Assembly: GCF_900111235.1 (NCBI RefSeq)
Contig: NZ_FOJI01000008.1
Coordinates: 124,001 to 188,000, forward strand
Origin: [Clostridium] fimetarium
GTDB taxonomy: Bacteria > Bacillota > Clostridia > Lachnospirales > Lachnospiraceae
Direction of reading: 5' to 3'
DNA: 64,000 nucleotides
In this document: positions 52,375-61,514 of the stretch, one piece after another
How the letters are laid out: every line of letters begins with the position of its first letter
How positions within the stretch are numbered: position 1 is the stretch's first letter
Position numbers and translations under genes: made by a program
The notes under the pieces: generated by a model
Database searches by the model: none
Seen by the model: only the letters and a program-made list of their open reading frames with translations
What the model was told of the DNA's origin: nothing

Positions 52375-53091
52375 TTATTTTTCCTCCTGTTCGCCAATGT
52401 TGAATATTTTTCCGCTGCATCCACCACACGAACCACAGCCACTAGTTCCACAACCTACGTCTTTTATTGCCTTCTGTTTAGCTCCTGGCCTCTTAGCCGC
52501 TTTATTCATAACCTTATTCTGAATGGCCGTAAGCATTGAAAGGACAAAGAAAGCTCCGGGAGCAAGAATAAATATTGTAATTGGCTCATAATAATTTGCT
52601 GGAATTACCTGAATTCCAAAAATCTGACCTGCGCCAATAATTTCCCTAAATGCACCAAGAAGTACAAGTGCAACCGTAAATCCAAGCCCCATACCAATAC
52701 CATCAAAGATTGAAGGAATTACAGGGTTTTTTGAAGCATATGATTCTGCTCTCCCAAGAATGATACAGTTAACAACAATCAACGGGATATAGATGCCAAG
52801 TGCCGCATAGATTTCTGGTACAAAGCCTTCCATCAAGAATTGAACTACCGTTACAAGTGATGCTACAATAACGATATATGCAGGCATTCTAACTTTATCA
52901 GGTATCACATTTCTAAGCATTGAAATAAATAAATTTGAAAACACCAATACTGCAGCTGATGATAGCCCCATACCGATAGCATTTGTTGCAGATGTCGTGA
53001 CAGCAAGTGTTGGACATAAACCTAACATTAACACAAATATTGGATTTTCTTTATATACACCATTATAAATTCTTTCTATACTACTGTTCAA
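52375..53091 (-). CDS. rnfE: Rnf complex subunit RnfE with cysteine-rich tail
   Basis: A 238-residue membrane subunit, paralogous to RnfA (ENPIFVLMLGLCPTLAVTTSA, LIVVNCIILGRAE). A C-terminal tail of about 40 residues carries four closely spaced cysteines (C-x4-C-x2-C-x2-C) in GCGTSGCGSCGGCSG. I place the start at a TTG (53091) with GGAGG 8 bases upstream; an earlier GTG overlaps that ribosome site. The gene overlaps the end of rnfG. Confidence 0.93.
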   Translation of the reverse strand: MNSSIERIYNGVYKENPIFVLMLGLCPTLAVTTSATNAIGMGLSSAAVLVFSNLFISMLRNVIPDKVRMPAYIVIVASLVTVVQFLMEGFVPEIYAALGIYIPLIVVNCIILGRAESYASKNPVIPSIFDGIGMGLGFTVALVLLGAFREIIGAGQIFGIQVIPANYYEPITIFILAPGAFFVLSMLTAIQNKVMNKAAKRPGAKQKAIKDVGCGTSGCGSCGGCSGKIFNIGEQEEK

Positions 53092-53743
53092 TGACAACAC
53101 CTCCTACCGTTTTAGCTCCATTTGCATAAATATAATCAAAAGCTGCAATCGCACTATTAACGCCATTTGTCATAGCATTCGTCGTAATTGTAGCACCGCT
53201 CAGAGCATCAATTTCATTATCAGCTGTTGCGCCAGTCTTCGTATATTTGAATTTATCTACATTTTTAAAAGAAAATTGGTTTTGGAAATCTTGTGTATTG
53301 GCTTTCATTCCAAGTCCAGCTGTTTCAGAAATTGAAAGAATAGATATTCCATTAACTGTTCCATCTTTTAAGATACCAACTGTAAATTTGATATCTCCGC
53401 CATATCCTTCTTTTGATACAACCGTAAGTACTAGCCCCACTGGCTTATTATTCGTATCCATCGCACATACTACGTTACTGATTGAATTACCTTTCATTCC
53501 AGCTGCATCCAAAACTGATGCAAATTGATCCAATGGATAAGTTGACTGCTCCAATTCTTCAAAAGTAGTGGAAAGTTTGCTACCATCTTTTGTTATAAAC
53601 ACTTTTTCATAAGCAGCATTTTTTGATTTTTCAGCCTGTGCCGCAATTGGCGCTTTCGTAATATCATATACATATCCGAGGCAAAGACCACCAATCAGTG
53701 TTATGATAAATAATATAAGTGAATCTTTAATAATTGATTTCAT
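53081..53743 (-). CDS. rnfG: Rnf complex subunit RnfG
   Basis: A 220-residue subunit with an N-terminal anchor (residues 8-28) and an FMN-binding domain. The covalent flavin site is in ALSGATITTNAMT, where a threonine of SGAT carries FMN. It shuttles electrons on the outer face. It overlaps rnfD by one base and rnfE by a few bases. Confidence 0.95.
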   Translation of the reverse strand: MKSIIKDSLILFIITLIGGLCLGYVYDITKAPIAAQAEKSKNAAYEKVFITKDGSKLSTTFEELEQSTYPLDQFASVLDAAGMKGNSISNVVCAMDTNNKPVGLVLTVVSKEGYGGDIKFTVGILKDGTVNGISILSISETAGLGMKANTQDFQNQFSFKNVDKFKYTKTGATADNEIDALSGATITTNAMTNGVNSAIAAFDYIYANGAKTVGGVVIEQ

Positions 53744-54705
53744 TATTTTGCAACCTCCTTCTTGACTTTTCTTTTTCCAAAAGATTTAGGAGGTGTATAT
53801 TTTTCAATCAGTGGTACCAACATATTAGAAATAATGATTGCATAGGAAACCCCTTCTGCTGATCCACCAAACATTCTAAATAGTCCGGTTAAGAAACCAA
53901 GTAAAATACCGTAAACGATTTTACCATTGGAAGTGATAGGGGACGTCACATAATCTGTTGCCATAAAAAATGCGCCTAGAATCAAACCACCACCACACAA
54001 TTCCTTAGCGAGGAATTCAATGTCAAACTGATGACCAGGTGCAAACAATAATATGAATACTGCAAATGATGCGATATATGTAGCTGGAATTCTAATATGA
54101 ATTACTTTCTTCACCAATAAGTATGCAGCACCAAATAAAAGTGCAATCACTGATGTTTCACCGATTGTTCCACCGATTGCTCCAATAAACATATTCCATA
54201 AATTTGTTGTCATACCTGCAACTTCTGTTCCACCTTTAAGGATAGCAAGAGGTGTTGCTCCTGTAACGCCATCATATGTAAATGTAGTCATTCTACCAGT
54301 AAATGATATCAACAAAAAACATCTAGCAGCCAATGCTGGATTCATGAAATTCTGACCTAACCCACCGAATAACTGTTTTACAATAATAATCGCAAAAAAG
54401 CATCCAATAATCAGCATTCCAACAGGGAGTGTTGATGGTACATTTAATGCAAGCAATAAACCGGTTACCGCAGCGCTTAAATCAAGTACTGTTATCTTCT
54501 TATGCATAAAATATTCATATGCAGCTTCTGTAGCTACACAGGTTACTATTGATACTATTATTAAAATGAAAGCTTTTAATCCAAAATTATAAACACCAAA
54601 TGCACTTGCAGGTAATAAAGCAAAAAGTACATCTCGCATTATTCCCGTTGTTGAGTCTTTATGACGTACATGAGGCGACGTTGAAACATTATATAAATCA
54701 CTCAC
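53743..54705 (-). CDS. rnfD: Rnf complex subunit RnfD
   Basis: A 320-residue membrane subunit with eight to ten segments. The second covalent FMN site is in DGVTGATPLAIL; FGGLGQNFMNPALAARCFLL and GCFFAI are also typical. It lies between rnfC and rnfG. Confidence 0.95.
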   Translation of the reverse strand: MSDLYNVSTSPHVRHKDSTTGIMRDVLFALLPASAFGVYNFGLKAFILIIVSIVTCVATEAAYEYFMHKKITVLDLSAAVTGLLLALNVPSTLPVGMLIIGCFFAIIIVKQLFGGLGQNFMNPALAARCFLLISFTGRMTTFTYDGVTGATPLAILKGGTEVAGMTTNLWNMFIGAIGGTIGETSVIALLFGAAYLLVKKVIHIRIPATYIASFAVFILLFAPGHQFDIEFLAKELCGGGLILGAFFMATDYVTSPITSNGKIVYGILLGFLTGLFRMFGGSAEGVSYAIIISNMLVPLIEKYTPPKSFGKRKVKKEVAK

Positions 54706-54723
54706 TTTTCTTGTCCACCTTTC

Positions 54724-56037
54724 TTACTTTTTCTTGCTTGCAAGTATTGTTCTTCTCATTGACTTAATATCTTGTGTTAATGGTCTCTTAGCCGGACATA
54801 TATATGAACAACAACCACATTCACAGCACTCTAAACCATCTGCCTCAATAAATCCTTGCGTATCTCCATGCATTGCCATGATTGAAAGCTGAGTTGGAAT
54901 TATTCTGCCTGGGCAGACCTCTACGCATCTTCCACATCTAATACAAGAGGAAGGTTCAATATGAGAAACAATATCATTTTGCATTACAAGAAGAGATGAA
55001 CTTCCTTTTATAACAGGTACATCAAGACTATACATAGCAAATCCCATCATAGGTCCACCTGAAATATATTTCTCTGGCTCAGCAATTTTACCGCCCGCAG
55101 CTTCTAATAACTGTCTATAATTCATACCCAAATATACATAAAAGTTCTGTGGATCAGCGAGACCATCACCAGTAACAGTAACGATTCTCTTTGTAAGCGG
55201 TTTTCCTTCAATTACAGCGTAGTATATCGAAGAAATTGTATCAATATTATGTACAATACATCCAACATCAGCTGGTAGCATTGATGAATTAATTGTTCTT
55301 CCTGTTGTTGCGTAAATAAGTGTTCTTTCTCCACCCTGTGGATACTTTGTTGTTACAACTTTCACGCTAATCCTAGGCTCGTCCTTAACTTTCTCTTCCA
55401 AAATTGCAATAGCTTCTGGTTTATTATCTTCAACAGCAATATATCCCACAGCCTTATCAAATAGTTGAAGAACGATTTTAAGACCCGTTACAACTATTTC
55501 GGGTTCTTCTAACATTCTTCTATAATCAGATGTAAGATATGGCTCACACTCTGCTCCATTAACAATAATATACTCAATTGCCTCTGGGTTCTTCGGCGTA
55601 AGTTTAACATTAGTAGGGAAACCTGCTCCACCCATACCAACCACACCCGCATCTTTAACCCTTTGCCTGATTTCATCCTTAGAAAGTTCTTCTAGCTTTT
55701 TAGTCACATAATTAACTTCTTTATACTTACCATCATTTTCGATGATAATCGAATTACATTTTCCGCCTGTAGCTAATGTTCTTGGTTCAATTGACTTTAC
55801 AGTACCAGACACTGAAGAATGAATGTTTGCCGAAACAAATCCGCCTGCTTCTGCAATTAACTGTCCTGCTAGAATCAAATCACCTTTGGCGACTATTGGA
55901 ACCGCAGGCGCACCAATATGCTGCGAAAGTGGAAATACCAATTCACTTTCTGGAAATAGTTCTTTGATTGGCTTTTCTTTTGAAAAACTTTTACAATCAT
56001 TAGGATGTACTCCTCCTCTAAAAGTTAATTTTACCAT
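54724..56037 (-). CDS. rnfC: Rnf complex subunit RnfC
   Basis: A 437-residue peripheral NADH-side subunit. It has the glycine-rich flavin/NADH region VGMGGAGFPTNVKL, a soluble ligand-binding domain, and two four-cysteine clusters (CIRCGRCVEVCP and CCECGCCSYICP). With the other subunits it couples ferredoxin oxidation and NAD reduction to ion transport. AAGGAG precedes the ATG by 8 bases. It opens the operon, facing away from the YprB-type gene across a gap of about 310 bases. Confidence 0.96.
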   Translation of the reverse strand: MVKLTFRGGVHPNDCKSFSKEKPIKELFPESELVFPLSQHIGAPAVPIVAKGDLILAGQLIAEAGGFVSANIHSSVSGTVKSIEPRTLATGGKCNSIIIENDGKYKEVNYVTKKLEELSKDEIRQRVKDAGVVGMGGAGFPTNVKLTPKNPEAIEYIIVNGAECEPYLTSDYRRMLEEPEIVVTGLKIVLQLFDKAVGYIAVEDNKPEAIAILEEKVKDEPRISVKVVTTKYPQGGERTLIYATTGRTINSSMLPADVGCIVHNIDTISSIYYAVIEGKPLTKRIVTVTGDGLADPQNFYVYLGMNYRQLLEAAGGKIAEPEKYISGGPMMGFAMYSLDVPVIKGSSSLLVMQNDIVSHIEPSSCIRCGRCVEVCPGRIIPTQLSIMAMHGDTQGFIEADGLECCECGCCSYICPAKRPLTQDIKSMRRTILASKKK

Positions 56038-56348
56038 TGCGCATTCTCCTTAATCATAAAAATCATATTCTTTCATTCTAACCCAAATATAAGTAAAAAT
56101 CCACTTTTTTTTATTCAGAAACTACGTTATAATATAACTATAACAAAATTAGCTTGAAAGGAATCCCCAATTTAAGGTCTTAACTTCATGTTATTGTTAT
56201 GATTGTTAAATAAACTACTTTTAAATTTACTTGAAATTCAAACTTCCAAACTAAATATTGCATCAATCAACAATGAACATATGAAAAACGAAGTATTTGA
56301 AGAACAAGCCGCAGGTACAAACTTATATGCGCAGAAATGGAGAAACGT

Positions 56349-57440
56349 ATGATAACTACTAATGACACCGTTGATTTTAAAATTTCAAACTTAGACCTTC
56401 TAAATGGACCCAAAGAAGATATTATTTTTTTCGATATTGAAACAACTGGTTTTTCAGCCCGAAGTACATCTCTATACCTTATTGGTGTCTTATATTATAA
56501 GAACAATACATGGAATATTAAACAGTGGTTTTCTGAAGATCCTCAAAATGAAGCAATTGTACTTGCATCATTTTGTGAATTTATACAAACATATAAAACT
56601 ATCATTCATTTCAACGGAGAGGGTTTTGATATGCCTTATCTTATCAATAAATTCTCCAAATATAATTTACCATATTCCTTTAAAGATTTTAGTAGTTTGG
56701 ATATATTCAAATATACGCGTAAAGTTCATAAGCTTTTAAAGTTGGAAAACTACAAGCAGAAAACAATAGAAAAGTTTTTAGGAATTGAACGCAATGATAA
56801 ATTCTCAGGAGGGGAACTTATTAATGTCTATAACCAATACTTAATTACAAAGGATGAGGAGTCACTACACATCCTGCTACTACATAACAAAGAAGATATT
56901 ATCGGTATGTTGCAATTACTGCCCATCTTATCATATGGTTCCATTACAGGAGGAAACTATATGATTAATTCTATCGAGACAAATACAGCCACGGATTTCG
57001 ATGGTTTCGTATCAAAAGAAACTATATTTTCTGGAACACTAGATACCGCCATCCCCAAACGTGTATCTTTTGGAAATGATCTGTTTTACCTAACAGCATT
57101 TAATAACTCACTCAAATTGCGTGTCAAGGTATATACGGGCGAATTAAAATATTTCTACTCAAATTACAAGGATTACTTTTATCTTCCAGAAGAAGACACT
57201 TCAATTCACAAAAGCATAGCTTTCTATGTTGACAAAAATTATCGAATGAAAGCAAAAGCAGCCAATTGCTATAGTAAAAAAACAGGAATGTTTCTTCCTC
57301 AATTTAATGAAATAGTGAATCCTTACTTTAAAATAGATTATAATGATAAAATAACTTACTTTGAACTTGAAGAAAATTTCATCGGAAATAATAGACTTCA
57401 AAAAAGCTACATAATTGACATAATCAATAATCTTTTGTAA
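56349..57440 (+). CDS. RNase H-like exonuclease family protein (YprB-like)
   Basis: A protein of about 363 residues. The first 190 residues form a DnaQ/RNase H-like exonuclease domain with DIETTGFSARST, IHFNGEGFDMPYL and LLHNKEDIIGM (acidic metal ligands plus the final Asp). The C-terminal half is specific to the YprB family. The role is unknown, perhaps DNA or RNA trimming. The ATG at 56349 has GGAG 6 bases upstream, so I prefer it to the ATG at 56337. A 23-codon frame at 56281-56352 overlaps this start by one base. Confidence 0.85.
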   Translation: MITTNDTVDFKISNLDLLNGPKEDIIFFDIETTGFSARSTSLYLIGVLYYKNNTWNIKQWFSEDPQNEAIVLASFCEFIQTYKTIIHFNGEGFDMPYLINKFSKYNLPYSFKDFSSLDIFKYTRKVHKLLKLENYKQKTIEKFLGIERNDKFSGGELINVYNQYLITKDEESLHILLLHNKEDIIGMLQLLPILSYGSITGGNYMINSIETNTATDFDGFVSKETIFSGTLDTAIPKRVSFGNDLFYLTAFNNSLKLRVKVYTGELKYFYSNYKDYFYLPEEDTSIHKSIAFYVDKNYRMKAKAANCYSKKTGMFLPQFNEIVNPYFKIDYNDKITYFELEENFIGNNRLQKSYIIDIINNLL

Positions 57441-57477
57441 TTTGATTTTATACTTAAAATGATTTTATCTGCAAAAA

Positions 57478-57517
57478 AATAAGCGGCCTGAAATGTAATC
57501 ATTTCTAGCCGCTTATT
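57478..57517. terminator. Bidirectional terminator
   Basis: AATAAGCGGC (57478-57487) pairs perfectly with GCCGCTTATT (57508-57517), with an inner GAAATG/CATTTC stem. An A-run precedes it and a T-rich stretch follows it. It separates the YprB-type gene from the convergent HPr-like gene. Confidence 0.9.
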
Positions 57518-57578
57518 CCATTTTTATTAGAATAATTTACCTATTATATATTAGACTAATATGTAATACATGATTGGT

Positions 57579-57812
57579 TTACTCTTGTTCTACAATATAT
57601 GAAGATATATCTTCTAAAATTTTATCATTTTCATTATAAATATCTAAGCGAACTGGGACTGATAAATCAAAGCACAAGATACCTAAGTAAGACTTTGCAT
57701 CTACCGTTTTCCTGCCTTTTACAAGATCAAAATCACAATCACTATCACAAATAACATTTACAAATTTACTAATTTCTTCATTATTTTTAAATTTAACATA
57801 AACACTTTTCAT
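57579..57812 (-). CDS. HPr-like protein lacking the catalytic histidine
   Basis: A 77-residue protein with the HPr fold and the regulatory-site region TVDAKSYLGILCFDLS (Ser41, equivalent to Ser46 of HPr). The usual active-site loop G-L-H-A-R-P is replaced by residues 11-22 NEEISKFVNVIC, which has no histidine. It cannot act as a standard PTS phosphocarrier. HPr-like proteins of this kind are common in clostridia, and a binding or regulatory role is inferred. Confidence 0.82.
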   Translation of the reverse strand: MKSVYVKFKNNEEISKFVNVICDSDCDFDLVKGRKTVDAKSYLGILCFDLSVPVRLDIYNENDKILEDISSYIVEQE

Positions 57813-57857
57813 TTCTATATCTCCTTAAAATAAACACTGTCATTTTTAATAGCTTTA

Positions 57858-58640
57858 CTACTTATTATAGAAAAAAAGTTTATTAAATGAAAATCCCATA
57901 TCTCTGTGATTAATTATTTGTTCAGTATTGCCAACAAACAAACAACCATCTTTTACTAATGAATTATAAAATTGCTTATAAATTTCAGATTTTGCATCTT
58001 CGGTAAAATATATCATCACATTTCGGCAAACAATCAAATGGCATGCTGCTGGATAACTATCTTTTAATAAATTATGTTTTTTAAATTCAACACAATTTTT
58101 GATGTTATCAGAAATTTTATATGCTTTATCACCCATTGCTTCAAAATATTTATTTTTATATTCATCTGGAAGCCCTTTGAGACTATTGGGTGAGTAAATA
58201 CCTATTTTAGCCTTCTCTAATACTTGACTGTCAATATCGGTTGCTATAATATGAATTTTACTCAATGGGATTTTCTTAGCTAATACCATTGCCAATGAAT
58301 ATGGTTCATCGCCAGTGGAACAAGCCGCACTCCAAATCTTAAGATTTTGACCGAATTTATTAATTAATTCTGGTAAAACGACATCTTCAAGTGTCTGCCA
58401 AAGTGCCGAATTCCTGTAAAACTCTGATACATTAATTGTAAGATAGTTCACAAACTCATCAAGGACTTCTTTATTACTCCTAAGCACAGCCGTGTAACTA
58501 TCATAGCCATCGTACTTGTTACGTTCAATTAAAGTATCAATTCTTCTTTTCATCTGTCGTTCCTTATATGCATTAAGGTCGATTCCAGTCAAAGGTAATA
58601 CAGCTTTTTTAAAATCCTCATAATCTCTTACTATTCCCAT
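57858..58640 (-). CDS. cheR: CheR-type protein-glutamate methyltransferase
   Basis: A 260-residue methyltransferase with the CheR N-terminal helical domain (GIDLNAYKERQMKRRIDTLI) and the SAM-binding part (IWSAACSTGDEPYSLAMVLA, IIATDID, CRNVMIYF). It methylates receptor glutamates in chemotaxis. The other chemotaxis genes are not in the window, so it is an isolated copy. AAGGTGG precedes the ATG. Confidence 0.92.
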   Translation of the reverse strand: MGIVRDYEDFKKAVLPLTGIDLNAYKERQMKRRIDTLIERNKYDGYDSYTAVLRSNKEVLDEFVNYLTINVSEFYRNSALWQTLEDVVLPELINKFGQNLKIWSAACSTGDEPYSLAMVLAKKIPLSKIHIIATDIDSQVLEKAKIGIYSPNSLKGLPDEYKNKYFEAMGDKAYKISDNIKNCVEFKKHNLLKDSYPAACHLIVCRNVMIYFTEDAKSEIYKQFYNSLVKDGCLFVGNTEQIINHRDMGFSFNKLFFYNK

Positions 58641-58654
58641 TCATCCACCTTGAA

Positions 58655-58695
58655 AATGCACCATAACTGCTTATAATATTCAGTTAAGATGCATT
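58655..58695. other. Stem-loop upstream of cheR
   Basis: AATGCA-TAACTG (58655-58669) pairs with CAGTTA-TGCATT (58681-58695) across a small symmetric internal loop. It lies 15 bases before the cheR start and has no U-tract. Confidence 0.5.
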
Positions 58696-58749
58696 CATTT
58701 TTCTGTAATATTTTAAAATACTATAATTATAAATGGGAAATCATCTAAA

Positions 58750-59874
58750 TCAAACTTCTTCATTCACTTCTTCAGAAACTTCTTGAGCATCTTCTACAGC
58801 AACTGCTTCATTCACTTCATCATCTGTAAGAAGTGCCTTAATACTTAAGCTAATCTTCTTATCTTCAACATTCAAGTCTACCACTTTGATTTCTACTTCT
58901 TGTCCAACTTTCAAAATGTCTGAAGGTTTGTCAATATGTTCTTTGGCAATCTGTGAAACATGAAGAAGCGCATCAACGCCTGGCTCTAATTCAATGAATG
59001 CACCGAAATCTGTCATTCTTGCAACTTTTCCAGTTACAATATTACCAACTGCATACTTTTCACTTACATTTGACCATGGATTAAGGTCTGGGTATTTAAG
59101 ACTTAATGCGATCTTAGTACCGTTGATTTCCTTAATAAATGCTTTAACAGGATCTCCAACTTTAAATACCTTCTTAGGATTCTCTGTTCTGCCCCATGAC
59201 ATCTCTGAAATATGAAGAAGTCCATCAACTCCTCCTAAATCAATAAATACACCAAAATCAGTAACATTTTTAACTGTTCCCTCAATTGTCATACCTTCTG
59301 AAATCTTTGCAAGTAATTCTTTTTGAAGTTCAACTTTGCTTGCAACAATTAATTGCTTGCAATCGCCGATAATCCTTCTTCTCTTAGGATTGTACTCTGT
59401 GATGACAAAAGATACTTCTTTATCAGCAAATTTTGTTAAATCTTTCTCATATGAGTCAGATACAAGACTAGCTGGTATAAATACTCTTGATTCATCAACA
59501 ACAACGCTTAATCCACCACCAAGAACCTGTGAAACCTTAGCTGTAATTACTTCTTTGTTGTTAAATGCTTCTTCCAATTTCTTATTTCCATTGTCCGCAA
59601 CAAGTCTTCTATATGTTAACAATACTTGGCCTTCACCATCATTAACCTTGAGAACTTTTACTTGCATTGGATCACCTACAGAAACCATTGTAGTTAAATC
59701 TGCATTGGGTGTTGATGTATATTCACTACGAGTAATAATACCATCAGCTTTATAGCCGATGTTTAAGATAATCTCGTCTTCTTTGACACCGATAACTGTA
59801 CCATCTACAACTTCTCCTGTATGTATTGTCTTAAATGATTCCTCTAACATTTGTTCAAAACTTAACTCTGACAT
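58750..59874 (-). CDS. rpsA: S1 RNA-binding domain protein (ribosomal protein S1 homologue)
   Basis: A 374-residue protein with four S1 domains (starting near GEVVDGTVIGVKEDEIIL, KEVITAKVSQVLGGGLSV, GMTIEGTVKNVTDFGVFI and GNIVTGKVARMTDFGAFI) and an acidic tail. Firmicute S1 homologues of this size bind mRNA and are not always essential for translation initiation. It overlaps ispH by 20 bases; the ribosome site GAGGAGG lies inside the ispH end. The ispH-S1 pairing is typical of clostridia, where the two can be fused. Confidence 0.92.
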   Translation of the reverse strand: MSELSFEQMLEESFKTIHTGEVVDGTVIGVKEDEIILNIGYKADGIITRSEYTSTPNADLTTMVSVGDPMQVKVLKVNDGEGQVLLTYRRLVADNGNKKLEEAFNNKEVITAKVSQVLGGGLSVVVDESRVFIPASLVSDSYEKDLTKFADKEVSFVITEYNPKRRRIIGDCKQLIVASKVELQKELLAKISEGMTIEGTVKNVTDFGVFIDLGGVDGLLHISEMSWGRTENPKKVFKVGDPVKAFIKEINGTKIALSLKYPDLNPWSNVSEKYAVGNIVTGKVARMTDFGAFIELEPGVDALLHVSQIAKEHIDKPSDILKVGQEVEIKVVDLNVEDKKISLSIKALLTDDEVNEAVAVEDAQEVSEEVNEEV

Positions 59875-60700
59875 TAGTATGAACCTCCTCGATAATATTA
59901 TTTGGGGTTGACGCCCCTGCTGTAATACCTATGCAGCCTGCGGTGCTAAACTTGTATAAGTCCAGGTCTCGAAGTGTCTGTATATAATACGTGTTCTTAC
60001 ATTCATTCTGGCAGATCTCATATAGCTTACGCGTATTCGAACTGCTTTTGCCACCAATCACTATCATTACGTCCACCTTTTGGGCTATTTCCCTTGCTTC
60101 GGTCTGACGTTCCTCAGTAGCATTGCAAATTGTATTACGAATAAAAATATCATACCTCTTTTTTGAAATAATTTCAACTAATTCTTGAAATTTCTTGTAG
60201 TTAAATGTCGTTTGTGACACAATACATATCTTTTCATCAATATTTGCGTGAAATTCCATTGCTTTTTCAACAGTATCAATCACTTTAGGGGGGGTTACTG
60301 ACCAACCTTTTATTCCCTCTACCTCAGGATGAAGATCATTTCCAATTATTACAATCGTTCTTCCTTTTTTGCTTTCTTCTGCAACTATTTTGTGAATCTT
60401 TAAGACATAAGGACATGTTGCATCTATCATTTCAATTCCCATTGCGTTAATCTTATCATATATATCTTTCGCAACTCCATGTGATCTTATAATTATTGTT
60501 CCTTTTTTTATGTTATTTAATTCATCTATTGAGTCAATTACACAAACTCCCTTTTTTTCCAAATCTTTCACTACTTCTTCATTATGAATAATGGGTCCAT
60601 AGGTATATACATTTTCTTTACCTACTTGTTCATATACTTTTTCGACTGCTTTCTTAACGCCAAAACAAAAGCCTGATGTCTTTGCTACTATTACTTCCAT
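59855..60700 (-). CDS. ispH: 4-hydroxy-3-methylbut-2-enyl diphosphate reductase
   Basis: A 281-residue IspH with the three cluster cysteines Cys12, Cys96 (DATCPYV) and Cys192 (NTICNAT), substrate-binding His124 and catalytic Glu126 in GNDLHPEVEG, and SSSNT later. It makes IPP and DMAPP in the last MEP-pathway step. The downstream S1 gene overlaps it; cmk lies upstream. The plsC gene often found between them is absent. Confidence 0.96.
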   Translation of the reverse strand: MEVIVAKTSGFCFGVKKAVEKVYEQVGKENVYTYGPIIHNEEVVKDLEKKGVCVIDSIDELNNIKKGTIIIRSHGVAKDIYDKINAMGIEMIDATCPYVLKIHKIVAEESKKGRTIVIIGNDLHPEVEGIKGWSVTPPKVIDTVEKAMEFHANIDEKICIVSQTTFNYKKFQELVEIISKKRYDIFIRNTICNATEERQTEAREIAQKVDVMIVIGGKSSSNTRKLYEICQNECKNTYYIQTLRDLDLYKFSTAGCIGITAGASTPNNIIEEVHTNVRVKF

Positions 60701-60811
60701 ACATTACCCCATTCTTATGGCCTGCTTTCGCAAGACACATACAAAGTTTGTACTACCACATTCCTATTTATCATTCATAACGCAGTATCTATCTTGTTCT
60801 AAAATTATGAA

Positions 60812-61477
60812 TTATATGTTTTCATTAATCACTTTTATGATTGTTTCTATCGTCTCATCTAAATCAATATTTGAAGAGTCAATTAAAACCGCATCGTCCG
60901 CCTGTTTTAATGGAGAATTTTCACGATTCATATCTTGATAGTCTCTATTTTCAATATCACTTTTTATCACTTCATAACTTGGGCTTTCACCTTTTTCTAT
61001 CAGCTCTTTATATCTTCTTGATGCCCTTGCTTCAACACTAGCTGTTAAATATATCTTAACATTAGCATTGGGTAGCACTGTCGTCCCAATATCTCTGCCA
61101 TCCATTATACAATCTGTAGTTCTAGCAAGTTCTCTTTGAAGTTCGACTAATTTTTTTCTTACCTTTGCATAAATTGATGTTTTTGATGCTATTTTACCAA
61201 CTTCTTCATTTCTTAATATACTTGTGATATTCTCACCATTCAAAATGACTTGTTGCTCACCATTTAAATAAGCGATTGTAATATCAACATGTTCACAGGC
61301 TTTATTAATTGCATTTTCATCTGTTGGGTCAATATTATTTTTTATAAAATAAATTGCGATTGCACGATACATTGCACCTGTATCTACATATATATATTGT
61401 AATTTCTTCGCAATTGATTTTGCTATTGTACTTTTTCCAGCTCCCGCTGGTCCATCTATTGCAATTGCGTATGCCAT
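60812..61477 (-). CDS. cmk: Cytidylate kinase
   Basis: A 221-residue kinase with P-loop IDGPAGAGKST at 7-17, DTGAMYRA, and MDGRDIGT with the CMP-binding Asp/Arg. It converts CMP or dCMP to the diphosphate. It is the housekeeping enzyme; the related protein at 2620-3204 is a distinct family. It is part of the conserved cmk-ispH-S1 group. Confidence 0.96.
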   Translation of the reverse strand: MAYAIAIDGPAGAGKSTIAKSIAKKLQYIYVDTGAMYRAIAIYFIKNNIDPTDENAINKACEHVDITIAYLNGEQQVILNGENITSILRNEEVGKIASKTSIYAKVRKKLVELQRELARTTDCIMDGRDIGTTVLPNANVKIYLTASVEARASRRYKELIEKGESPSYEVIKSDIENRDYQDMNRENSPLKQADDAVLIDSSNIDLDETIETIIKVINENI

Positions 61478-61514
61478 ATTATTTATCCTCCAAGATTTTA
61501 TAATGATTAAGTCG

